From contig CAMZFJ010000043.1 of assembly GCA_947306025.1 (NCBI GenBank), positions 1-9,370 on the forward strand: a DNA stretch of 9,370 nucleotides. The letters run 5' to 3'. Of this stretch, positions 1 to 5,666 are shown in pieces. The DNA is from an uncultured Fibrobacter sp. (GTDB lineage Bacteria > Fibrobacterota > Fibrobacteria > Fibrobacterales > Fibrobacteraceae). Positions within the stretch are counted from its first letter, which is position 1. Every line of letters begins with the position of its first letter. A model generated the notes under the pieces. That model saw only the letters and a program-made list of their open reading frames with translations. It ran no database searches and was not told the DNA's origin. Made by a program: the position numbers and the translations under genes.

Positions 1-325
1 GCTTCTTGAACATGTCGGCATGGAGCTTGATCATGTCGCGCGGCTGCGGAGCGAGAGCCACAACGTTGATACCACGAGCGAGAGTCTGGAGGCGGATCTT
101 CGGGCCGACAACGCGACGGAATTCGTCCATCATGTCGAATGCGTCTTCACCGCAGTTCTGGTAGAGGGCCTGGAAACGGGCGCCGCCACCTGCTTCGAAG
201 TGGGTGATGCCAGCCTTGACGGCTGCTTCAACTGCAGGCATGAAGTCTTTCATGAACACGCGAGCGCCGAAGATGGACTGGAAGCCATCACGGAACGAGG
301 TGTCTTGGAACAGAATCTTTTTCAT
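1..325 (-). CDS. Biotin-dependent carboxyltransferase (PYC/OadA family), N-terminal part
   Basis: The gene runs off the left edge, so only about 108 N-terminal residues are visible. They begin MKKILFQDTSFRDGFQS. FRDGFQS matches the FRDAHQS metal/active-site motif of pyruvate carboxylase and oxaloacetate decarboxylase alpha carboxyltransferase domains, with the metal-ligand Asp and the Gln kept. The later stretch HFEAGGGARFQ, then GEDAFDMMDEFRR and LQTLARGIN, follows the family order (WGGATFD, EDPW, LLRGQN), but the usual Trp is replaced. Family members move a carboxyl group between biotin and pyruvate/oxaloacetate in the cytoplasm, which would suit the succinate fermentation of Fibrobacter; the exact substrate is inferred, and methylmalonyl-CoA or another acceptor is possible. 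The start is set by AGGAAA (plus 331-336), 5 to 8 nt before ATG. Codons are strongly C-ending, as in the HU gene here, suggesting high expression. Confidence 0.85.
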   Translation of the reverse strand, partial: MKKILFQDTSFRDGFQSIFGARVFMKDFMPAVEAAVKAGITHFEAGGGARFQALYQNCGEDAFDMMDEFRRVVGPKIRLQTLARGINVVALAPQPRDMIKLHADMFKK

Positions 326-330
326 AATGT

Positions 331-351
331 TTTCCTGTGGGATAGGATCCC
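331..351 (-). promoter_or_regulatory. Ribosome binding site with adjacent hairpin before the carboxyltransferase gene
   Basis: On the minus strand the Shine-Dalgarno AGGAAA (331-336) sits just downstream of a short perfect inverted repeat, GGGAT-CCT-ATCCC (339-351). The hairpin ends two nucleotides from the Shine-Dalgarno. It could modulate initiation or protect the 5' end, but a 5-bp stem is weak evidence. It also shares GGATCCTATC with the dispersed palindrome near 9203-9236. Confidence 0.35.
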
Positions 352-384
352 TGAGTTTTACTGTACAATAAAAATACGGGCGTA

Positions 385-390
385 AATATA
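385..390 (-). promoter_or_regulatory. Candidate -10 box TATATT for the carboxyltransferase gene
   Basis: On the minus strand the sequence reads TTTCTATATTTACGCCC, with TATATT at 390-385, about 59 nt before ATG. An almost identical string, TTCTATATTTGCGC, precedes the carB leader ORF on the plus strand (9031-9044), which supports a promoter role. No TTGACA-like -35 is present at 16-18 bp; that position falls inside the GACGAAA heptad array. Confidence 0.45.
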
Positions 391-396
391 GAAATA

Positions 397-424
397 GACG
401 AAAGACGAAAGACGAAAGACGAAA
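397..424. repeat. Tandem heptanucleotide repeat, 4 x GACGAAA
   Basis: Four perfect head-to-tail copies of GACGAAA occupy 28 bp, with a decayed fragment (GACGACAAA) at about 444-452. The array lies between two minus-strand genes and ends 6 bp upstream of the TATATT box of the carboxyltransferase gene. It is far too short in unit for CRISPR. It resembles in period, not sequence, the heptameric STRR repeats known in filamentous cyanobacteria. Confidence 0.9.
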
Positions 425-475
425 GGAAAATGCCCAAAATAGACGACAAATGTGTAAGGCGAGTGGGGGGTGTTT

Positions 476-1876
476 TTATGGCTGGAATGCCCAGCGGATG
501 TCTAGAACGATTCCCTTGAATGCTAAGCCACTCCAATTTGAGGTGAGGCCAAGACTCCAACCGTTGATGATTCCGTAGCGGTTCTTGATTGTCGATTCAA
601 GTCTTTGCATGGATTTTTCGTAGCGGATGCCGAGGGCATAATAAAAGATGTTGTCATCCAATAAATATATGCCTGCTCCGATTTCTGGAAGGATGGCCCA
701 AGTATTATATATGTTGTGTAAAGAAAATGCGGGTCTGTATAAAATCGATGCATCGATGGTGTTCAAAAAGGAATTATGCTTGAACACTTTCTCATCGTCG
801 TTGTAGATAAATTCTCTACCCGTGTTGGCTCCGAAGGCGAGTGTTGATTTTAGGGTTAAAGTTCCTATTGGTGTGAATCCTCCAAGAAATAAATCAATTC
901 CCAGAAATTCTCCATATACGGAATTGTTATCGCCAAACAGATGCATAGCCGATACCCCAGCGGCAAAATAAAAAGAAGGATCGAGACGTTTGGGGATTGG
1001 CCCCATATTGTAATAGTAACTGTAAACGGGGTCGCTGTATTGCGGATTTTCTTGCACGATGGAATCTGCCAAGGTTTGCATTTTTAATTGGTGCTTATAC
1101 CATGTGGAGTCTTTGGAATTGTTGTTTGGGGTGCGGAGCTTTTTTTCGTAATCAAGGAGAGCTAGCGTTGCCGTACGGCGCTTGAGTGGAGATAGTTTTT
1201 TTATCGAACCCGAATATAAATTGCGGTTCGTGGCATAGACCGTATCAAATACGGAATCGGGATTCAGGCTAAAAATTGTGGCCAGGCTGTCCCATTCCAT
1301 CCTTGCGAAAAAGAGGTTGTTCCTATTTATGCCAAACATCTTCGTTAAGAACTGCTCATGCTCTAGGGGACGATGCGGGGTTTCCATGTAGTAGCGGTAG
1401 AGCGAATCTTTGATGGTGTCAAAGCGAAGGGTAAATTTAGAGTCATCAGGATGGTGAAAGTATTTTGTGGAATCTAAATAGCTATAGAGGGTTGAATCAC
1501 CGTAGTAAATGGCTATGGAATCGGCGAGGCTTTTTCGAAAGTTGTATAGCGTGTTTGCGTCTGCTGGTTTTGTGTCCAATATACACGATGTTTCGATTTC
1601 CTCGATGGATGATAGTTTTACAATAAATTTCAAATTTCCTTTCTTTGCCCAACCTATGCATCCTGATTTCGTTTTTAAGAGAACGAAATCGTTATCGCTA
1701 ATTTTTAGAATGAAGGCTGTATCCATGAACGACATAACACATTTTGTTCCACTTCCGTCTTTTAATTGCGTGAGCAGAATGTCGTTTTCTTGAGGTGTAG
1801 CGAGATGCGCTGCACTGGTATGAAAAACTAGTGCGAATAGCAATAAAAAGAGTATTGTCTGAAACGTTGATCTCAT
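476..1876 (-). CDS. Exported protein of unknown function, SH3-like start and beta-rich C-terminus
   Basis: 466 aa. Residues 1-23 form a signal peptide: Arg at 2, a hydrophobic run at about 8-18 (ILFLLLFALVF), and cleavage probably after TSAA. Residues about 30-88 look like a small SH3b-type beta domain, ending in KTKSGCIGWAKKGNLKFI, the turn pattern of such domains. The middle, about 100-295, is rich in Asp, Ser and Tyr and probably helical. From about 300 the chain becomes glycine/aromatic-rich with alternating hydrophobics (FYFAAGVSAMHLF, GIDLFLGGF, LPEIGAGIYLL) and ends on an aromatic strand, DIRWAFQP, as outer-membrane beta-structures often do. I do not recognise a named family, so location in the outer membrane or periplasm is inferred. 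It uses more AT-ending codons than its left neighbour. No obvious terminator follows. Ribosome binding site is weak (GCAGATCAAAT before ATG). Confidence 0.75.
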   Translation of the reverse strand: MRSTFQTILFLLLFALVFHTSAAHLATPQENDILLTQLKDGSGTKCVMSFMDTAFILKISDNDFVLLKTKSGCIGWAKKGNLKFIVKLSSIEEIETSCILDTKPADANTLYNFRKSLADSIAIYYGDSTLYSYLDSTKYFHHPDDSKFTLRFDTIKDSLYRYYMETPHRPLEHEQFLTKMFGINRNNLFFARMEWDSLATIFSLNPDSVFDTVYATNRNLYSGSIKKLSPLKRRTATLALLDYEKKLRTPNNNSKDSTWYKHQLKMQTLADSIVQENPQYSDPVYSYYYNMGPIPKRLDPSFYFAAGVSAMHLFGDNNSVYGEFLGIDLFLGGFTPIGTLTLKSTLAFGANTGREFIYNDDEKVFKHNSFLNTIDASILYRPAFSLHNIYNTWAILPEIGAGIYLLDDNIFYYALGIRYEKSMQRLESTIKNRYGIINGWSLGLTSNWSGLAFKGIVLDIRWAFQP

Positions 1877-1895
1877 ATTTGATCTGCTTGAACAA

Positions 1896-1923
1896 AATAC
1901 AAAATTCTGAAATAATATGACAA
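1896..1923 (-). promoter_or_regulatory. Possible promoter of the exported-protein gene
   Basis: Read on the minus strand, TTGTCA (1923-1918) and TGTATT (1901-1896) are separated by 16 bp, an acceptable sigma-70-like pair, 19 nt before the ATG at 1876. The surrounding sequence is AT-rich, so chance matches are easy. The rest of the 1877-2088 spacer shows no other element beyond the plus-strand promoter candidate. Confidence 0.25.
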
Positions 1924-2024
1924 TAAAATGTAAACGGAAATTTTCAAAAGTGGACGAGTAGATAGCAATGGGCTTGCTATATGGGTTAAATGTCGAGTGA
2001 CTATTGAATTTGAAAAGTTGAAAT

Positions 2025-2053
2025 TTGTATCTTTTGTCTAATCATTATTATAC
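2025..2053 (+). promoter_or_regulatory. Possible promoter of the FISUMP-OmpA gene
   Basis: TTGTAT (2025-2030) and TTATAC (2048-2053) are 17 bp apart and would give a leader of about 30 nt, which contains GGAG (2080-2083) 5 nt before the chosen ATG at 2089. This is a reasonable match, but it lies in AT-rich DNA. Confidence 0.35.
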
Positions 2054-2088
2054 AAACACGTTTAATTGTGTTGGAATACGGAGTTTCT

Positions 2089-4038
2089 ATGAAAAAAAAG
2101 TACGCTCTAGCTGTAGCTACGATGCTCCTTACTGCAGAATCTGTTTTTGCCGGTCCGTCTGGCGATAAAACTGTGGTTGCATGTAGCTTTGATGACATGT
2201 TCGGTAATTCGTGTTACTGGCGTTGCCCGGATATGGAAGATACATATAGAACGGAAAAGAAGGACGATCGATGCGCCAATGTGCTTTTCAGATGCGCTAA
2301 TTATCCGCGTTCTTTTATGCGCTCGTCTGTTGGTAGCAGTGAAATCTGGATTACACCGGATAAGTACAATCACTATTTTGGTAAGCTTCCCCAGGAATAT
2401 GATTGCAGTATCTCCGAGGAAGAACGCGCTGCAATGGCTTCTCGCCCGACTCAGCCGGTCCAGCAACAGTATGCATCGAATAAGTTCCAGAACACATCGA
2501 CGTATGACGAAGCTAGAAATTTGTTGATTGATAACCGCGATGGCGAACGTTATTCTACAGTGAAGATCGGTGGCCGTGTGTGGATGGCCGAAAACTTGAA
2601 GTTCCGCTTGCCGGAAAGCTATTGCTACGACAACAATACCCAAAATTGCGAAACCTACGGTAGACTTTATACATGGAACGCCGCCAAGAAGGCTTGCCCT
2701 GATGGATGGAGCTTGCCGATGGGTGACGATCTCAACTATCAGGACTTTAACTTGAATAGCTTTAGAGTGCTTGATGGCGGTTACTATGTCGATGGCGAAC
2801 GCTATATTGACTTGGGCAATCGTGCATTCTTCTGGCTGGGAGATGAAAAGGGTGGTGACCGTGCCGATGCGATGAGCTTTAGAGGCCAGAACCTCGAAAC
2901 GTTTGCTTTCCAGGGTCGCAAGGCGAATGGTTACTCTGTGCGTTGCATCCAGAATTGGGAAGCCGCTTGTAAGGATCGTCTTGGTGGCGTGATGGACAAT
3001 GCCGGAAAGACTTACAGAACTCTTAAGATCGGTGACCAGACTTGGATGGCCGAAGATGTGATTCTCGATCGCTTGGACGAAATGGAAGCTAGAAACCTCG
3101 GACGTGCTTGCCCGCGTGGTTGGCATGTACCGGAACAGTATGAATACGAACAGCTTTTCTCGAAGGCTTCTGAATTTGAACTTCGTGCAAACGACAAGCG
3201 CATGAGGAATAACCGTGACACGAAGGAAAATCCGTGCAGCTTGAATTTCGACTTCAAGCGTGGCTACTGGACTTCTTCGAAGAACGGTAATGAAATGACT
3301 TATGTGGACTGGAAGTACAATGCCATTCGTGAAAAGGGTTCGCCGTACTTCAAGCATGGTGACGCCTATACGAACAAGCTCCGTTGCGTGAAGAATGCTC
3401 CTTCTTATGCAGCTCCGAAGCCGACGGTTACAACGACGCAGGCTGCACCGACTTCTGCCGCTCCTTCCAATTCTGCAAACAAGACTGTTTTGGAAAAGTT
3501 CCTTTTGCAGGGCGTGACATTTGGCGTTGGTCAGTCTCGCTTTACGAAGGAATCTTCGGAAGGCTTGAGAAGACTTGCAGACCACTTGAGAAATTATCAT
3601 GGAAAGAAAATTGAAATTGTCTCCCATACGGATAACCTTGATCGTCCGGAAAGAAGCCGTGTTCTTGCCTTGAAGCGCGCTGAAGAAGTGAAGAGCTACT
3701 TGGCAAACGCTGGAATCCCGAGCCAGGATATCATTGCAACGGGTAAGGGTGGTGATGAACCTCTTGTTCCGAATACGACTCCGGATAACCGCATGAAGAA
3801 CAACCGCATTGAAGTGTTTGTGTACTCTTATGACCAGCCGGGTGTGACTGCATCTTCTGCTCCGAAACAAAACAACGTGCAGAAGTCTGAACCGGCTCCG
3901 AAGAAGTGCAAGGAACGTGACATGGCTAATGCAAAGCTCGGCGAATGCTATTCCTATACCGAAGGTACTAAGGATCACAGACGTTGCATGGCCGCTTACA
4001 AGAACTTGCTAAATCTTGCAAATACGAAGTGCAAATAA
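2089..4038 (+). CDS. Secreted tandem FISUMP-domain protein with C-terminal OmpA-like domain
   Basis: 649 aa from ATG 2089, chosen over an in-frame GTG at 2068 because GGAG lies 5 nt upstream and the protein then starts directly with a signal peptide (MKKKYALAV... cleaved after VFA, residue 21). Residues 22-140 hold several cysteines and no known domain. FISUMP domain 1 spans about 151-289, with VKIGGRVWMAENL, ETYGRLYTW, ACPDGWSLP and a closing YSVRCIQN. FISUMP domain 2 spans about 298-437 (LKIGDQTWMAED, ACPRGWHVP, YWTSS, LRCVKN) but lacks the Cys-Cys/YGRLYTW segment. A Pro/Ala/Thr linker leads to an OmpA-like domain (about 466-580), with the Asp of SHTD (D515) and Arg of KRAEEV (R530) expected to bind peptidoglycan diaminopimelate, closing with NNRIEVFV. 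The Lys/Cys tail (about 605-649) is unassigned. FISUMP function is unknown; a peptidoglycan-anchored envelope protein displaying these domains is my inference. Confidence 0.93.
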   Translation: MKKKYALAVATMLLTAESVFAGPSGDKTVVACSFDDMFGNSCYWRCPDMEDTYRTEKKDDRCANVLFRCANYPRSFMRSSVGSSEIWITPDKYNHYFGKLPQEYDCSISEEERAAMASRPTQPVQQQYASNKFQNTSTYDEARNLLIDNRDGERYSTVKIGGRVWMAENLKFRLPESYCYDNNTQNCETYGRLYTWNAAKKACPDGWSLPMGDDLNYQDFNLNSFRVLDGGYYVDGERYIDLGNRAFFWLGDEKGGDRADAMSFRGQNLETFAFQGRKANGYSVRCIQNWEAACKDRLGGVMDNAGKTYRTLKIGDQTWMAEDVILDRLDEMEARNLGRACPRGWHVPEQYEYEQLFSKASEFELRANDKRMRNNRDTKENPCSLNFDFKRGYWTSSKNGNEMTYVDWKYNAIREKGSPYFKHGDAYTNKLRCVKNAPSYAAPKPTVTTTQAAPTSAAPSNSANKTVLEKFLLQGVTFGVGQSRFTKESSEGLRRLADHLRNYHGKKIEIVSHTDNLDRPERSRVLALKRAEEVKSYLANAGIPSQDIIATGKGGDEPLVPNTTPDNRMKNNRIEVFVYSYDQPGVTASSAPKQNNVQKSEPAPKKCKERDMANAKLGECYSYTEGTKDHRRCMAAYKNLLNLANTKCK

Positions 4039-4069
4039 AATAATGAATCCCGTTTGTTAGACGGTGCTT

Positions 4070-4105
4070 GATAGATTCTATCGGAGGCGTAGCCCCCTCC
4101 AGAAA
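4070..4105. repeat. Palindromic intergenic repeat, copy A
   Basis: Contains GATAGA-T-TCTATC (4070-4082) followed by GGAGG...CCTCC (4083-4087 with 4096-4100). The order AGATTCTATCG ... CTCCAGAA parallels the reverse complement of the element at 9203-9236 (GGATCCTATCG ... CTCCAGGA), so the two look like diverged members of one dispersed family. It lies between a stop codon and the terminator. Confidence 0.4.
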
Positions 4106-4112
4106 GGCAATG

Positions 4113-4143
4113 AAAAATCGCAGCTCGTTGAGCTGCGATTTTT
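4113..4143. terminator. Bidirectional intrinsic terminator between convergent genes
   Basis: A perfect 14-bp inverted repeat (4113-4126 with 4130-4143) has a GTT loop. The core is TCGCAGCTC/GAGCTGCGA, flanked by A5 on the left and T5 on the right, so each strand reads as a GC stem followed by a U-tract. It lies 74 nt after the FISUMP-OmpA stop and 63 nt after the stop of the opposing thioredoxin-like gene, and would end both transcripts. Confidence 0.9.
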
Positions 4144-4144
4144 G

Positions 4145-4158
4145 TCTAAGTTCTAAGA
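4145..4158. repeat. Two heptads TCTAAGT TCTAAGA
   Basis: Two consecutive 7-bp units differing at the last base. The same CTAAGTTCT word recurs at 5113-5144 and, inverted, at 5043-5075, so this is a small outlier of that repeat family, placed right after the bidirectional terminator. Confidence 0.6.
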
Positions 4159-4176
4159 GGGGCAATGGCCCGCCTT

Positions 4177-4197
4177 AACCACTAATCACTAACCACT
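4177..4197. repeat. Tandem heptanucleotide repeat, AACCACT/AATCACT x 3
   Basis: Three consecutive 7-bp units: AACCACT, AATCACT, AACCACT. The middle one has a single C-to-T change. The array ends 9 bp from the stop codon of the minus-strand thioredoxin-like gene. The sequence is unrelated to the GACGAAA and TAGAACT arrays, but the period is the same. Confidence 0.75.
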
Positions 4198-4206
4198 GTT
4201 TACTAC

Positions 4207-5031
4207 TTAAATGAACATCATCGTGTTAAGCTTAGCGCGGTACTTCCAAGTGAGTTCGTGCTTTGGACCGAGAACGCCGAAGAGCGTGAGCATCGCTTTC
4301 TTTGCGGCTCCATCATTCCATTCGGGGGATTCGACGTACAAATTCAGGAATGCCTGGAGGGCGCTTTCGAAGTCCTCGGAGCAGGCAAGCTTGCAGGCTT
4401 CGTGATAGACGATGGCTTCTTTGCCTTGGACATCTTTCTTGGCGACTTCAGCATGGAAATCGAGAAGTTCCAAGAGCGATTTGGCTTCGCGGTATTGGTC
4501 GTCGCTTTCGACAAACTTGGAGAGAATTTCTTTTGCCTTGGCGGTGTCGCCGAGTCCAAGATTTGCTTTTGCCCACAAGAGTTGGAGCTTCTTGTCGTTT
4601 GGCGTTTTTGAAAGAGCTTCGTCGAGCATCGGGAGCGCTTGGTCAAAATTCTTTTGCGCAATGGCGTCTTCGAGTGCCATTTGGAAACGGGCTTCGTCGG
4701 AGACGTAGAATTTTTCGAGGCGCTTCTTGAGGTCTGCTTCGGGGAGAACGCCTTGGATGACGTCTGCGATTTGACCTTTATTGACTATGTGAATTTCGGG
4801 CACAGACTGTACGCGGAACATCTGGATGAGGCGCATGTTTTCGCGGTCATCGCAACTGACGACACCAAGCGTGAAGTCCATGCTTGTAGAAAACTGTCCT
4901 ACTAATTGGGAGTACGGGGCGCAATCCGGGTATTCTGCGGAAGAGAAGAGAATGGCGACTGCGCGCGTTTCGGAGGCTTGGATAACCTCTGTTTCAAAAT
5001 TTTCTGCGGTAATTTGAACTACTTTTGCCAT
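4207..5031 (-). CDS. cnoX: CnoX/YbbN-like thioredoxin-TPR co-chaperone
   Basis: 274 aa, near the family's usual length of about 280. Residues 1-108 form a thioredoxin fold: strand AVAILFSS, active-site position YPDC (34-37) instead of WCGPC, strand TLGVVSCDD with Cys60, and the cis-proline loop SVPEIHIV (Pro78). Residues about 110-265 are TPR-like helices (FDQALPMLDEALSKTPND, AKAKEILSKF, FESALQAFLNLYVESPEW). The C-terminus, KYRAKLNTMMFI, matches KYRRQLYALLY of E. coli YbbN. In E. coli this protein (CnoX) holds oxidised clients and docks on GroEL, using a Cys that aligns with Cys60 here; the CxxC is likewise degenerate there (SQHC). A cytoplasmic chaperone role is therefore inferred. Only Cys37 and Cys60 are in the thioredoxin part; dithiol oxidoreductase activity is unlikely. 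No Shine-Dalgarno precedes the ATG, see the TATATT entry. Confidence 0.82.
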   Translation of the reverse strand: MAKVVQITAENFETEVIQASETRAVAILFSSAEYPDCAPYSQLVGQFSTSMDFTLGVVSCDDRENMRLIQMFRVQSVPEIHIVNKGQIADVIQGVLPEADLKKRLEKFYVSDEARFQMALEDAIAQKNFDQALPMLDEALSKTPNDKKLQLLWAKANLGLGDTAKAKEILSKFVESDDQYREAKSLLELLDFHAEVAKKDVQGKEAIVYHEACKLACSEDFESALQAFLNLYVESPEWNDGAAKKAMLTLFGVLGPKHELTWKYRAKLNTMMFI

Positions 5032-5038
5032 GGAATAA

Positions 5039-5044
5039 AATATA
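5039..5044 (-). promoter_or_regulatory. TATATT box 7 nt before ATG (likely leaderless transcript)
   Basis: On the minus strand, TATATT is followed by TTATTCC and then ATG. If it is the -10 element, transcription would begin at or next to the A of ATG (5031), leaving no leader and no Shine-Dalgarno, and indeed none is visible. CTAAGC (5066-5061) lies 16 bp upstream in the -35 position, inside the heptad array. Confidence 0.55.
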
Positions 5045-5075
5045 GAACTTAGAACTTAGAGCTTAGAACTTAGAG
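5043..5075. repeat. Tandem heptanucleotide repeat, TAGAACT x 4 plus partial
   Basis: Units TAGAACT, TAGAACT, TAGAGCT, TAGAACT, then TAGAG. The first unit overlaps the TATATT box of the minus-strand gene. On that gene's sense strand the repeat reads AGTTCTA / CTAAGTTCT, the same word found in the sense orientation upstream of the plus-strand gene (5113-5144). Confidence 0.9.
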
Positions 5076-5112
5076 GATGCAATTTGTGTTTTTGAATGCA
5101 TTTTTCATTTTT

Positions 5113-5144
5113 CTAAGTTCTGCCAACTAAGTTCTGCCAACTAA
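5113..5144. repeat. Direct repeat, 2 x 14 bp (CTAAGTTCTGCCAA)
   Basis: Two perfect copies of CTAAGTTCTGCCAA (5113-5126, 5127-5140), followed by CTAA. Fourteen is twice the 7-bp period. CTAAGTTCT is the reverse complement of AGAACTTAG at 5065-5073, so the two arrays form an inverted pair around a 39-bp centre and could pair as a hairpin or bind the same protein in mirror orientation. Confidence 0.88.
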
Positions 5145-5149
5145 ATATC

Positions 5150-5155
5150 TATATT
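5150..5155 (+). promoter_or_regulatory. TATATT box 7 nt before ATG (likely leaderless transcript)
   Basis: TATATT is followed by AAATTTC and ATG at 5163: the same 7-nt gap as in the divergent gene. No purine-rich Shine-Dalgarno exists upstream of the ATG. CTAAGT (5127-5132) lies 17 bp upstream in the -35 position and belongs to the second 14-bp repeat. Confidence 0.55.
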
Positions 5156-5162
5156 AAATTTC

Positions 5163-5666
5163 ATGTGTAAATGTTCTTTTTGTGGTTCAGATGTTGAGGC
5201 GCTCAGAATTGTCAATCTAGATCTGAGGATTTGCCCAAAGTGTTATTCCATCTATTTCCCGTGCAATCAGACGTTCGCTTTTTACGGCGGGCTTTCTGAC
5301 AAAACGCGTGAATTGTGGCTTGAAGATTTGAAAAAGAAAAACGTACAGGATCCGCCTTGTGATAATCCGAAGTGCATCGATCATGGAGTGCCGCTTGTTA
5401 AAGGTAAACTCCCGCACTATGGTTTCGATGGATATGTGACGACTTGCTGCGAGATGTTCCATATGCCGCCATCGACGGTGAAGCAACTTTTGCAGTGGTC
5501 GCTGGATATCAAGGCCCAACCGCAGGCGAAAGAAGGGAAACACCACTTCTTCTTTATTCATTGGATTGATTCGCTTGTGTCCAAATTCTTTGGCGAAAAG
5601 CCTGTTGAAGAAGATCCGCTAGATTTTATCCAGTACAATAGAACTTTAAGGAAATTTTTTGAGTAA
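5163..5666 (+). CDS. Zinc-ribbon protein of unknown function
   Basis: 167 aa, first gene of a four-gene operon. The N-terminus carries two CxxC knuckles, C4-SF-C7 and C24-PK-C27, the spacing of a zinc ribbon, with C2 and C34 nearby. A second cysteine cluster follows: C66, C71, H74 and C95-C96, so a second metal site is likely. The rest is mixed, charged and lacks a membrane segment or signal peptide, so it should be cytoplasmic. I do not recognise a named family; nucleic-acid binding or an adaptor to the membrane proteins downstream are both possible. The stop is followed immediately by the next ATG (TAA-ATG), which implies translational coupling. The start has no Shine-Dalgarno. Confidence 0.8.
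   Translation: MCKCSFCGSDVEALRIVNLDLRICPKCYSIYFPCNQTFAFYGGLSDKTRELWLEDLKKKNVQDPPCDNPKCIDHGVPLVKGKLPHYGFDGYVTTCCEMFHMPPSTVKQLLQWSLDIKAQPQAKEGKHHFFFIHWIDSLVSKFFGEKPVEEDPLDFIQYNRTLRKFFE

Noticed and set aside
20..385. A 121-codon plus-strand open frame at the left edge
   Set aside because: It is antisense to the carboxyltransferase, whose FRDGFQS motif and Shine-Dalgarno are convincing.
397..424. GACGAAA array as a CRISPR
   Set aside because: Units are 7 bp, directly adjacent, without spacers; no cas genes are present.
2068..2088. GTG start seven codons upstream for the FISUMP-OmpA protein
   Set aside because: No Shine-Dalgarno fits it, while ATG 2089 has GGAG and begins a clean signal peptide.
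2107..3978. A 623-codon open frame on the minus strand opposite the FISUMP-OmpA gene
   Set aside because: It mirrors the sense gene's codon bias, has no ribosome binding site or domain pattern, and the sense strand encodes clear FISUMP and OmpA domains.
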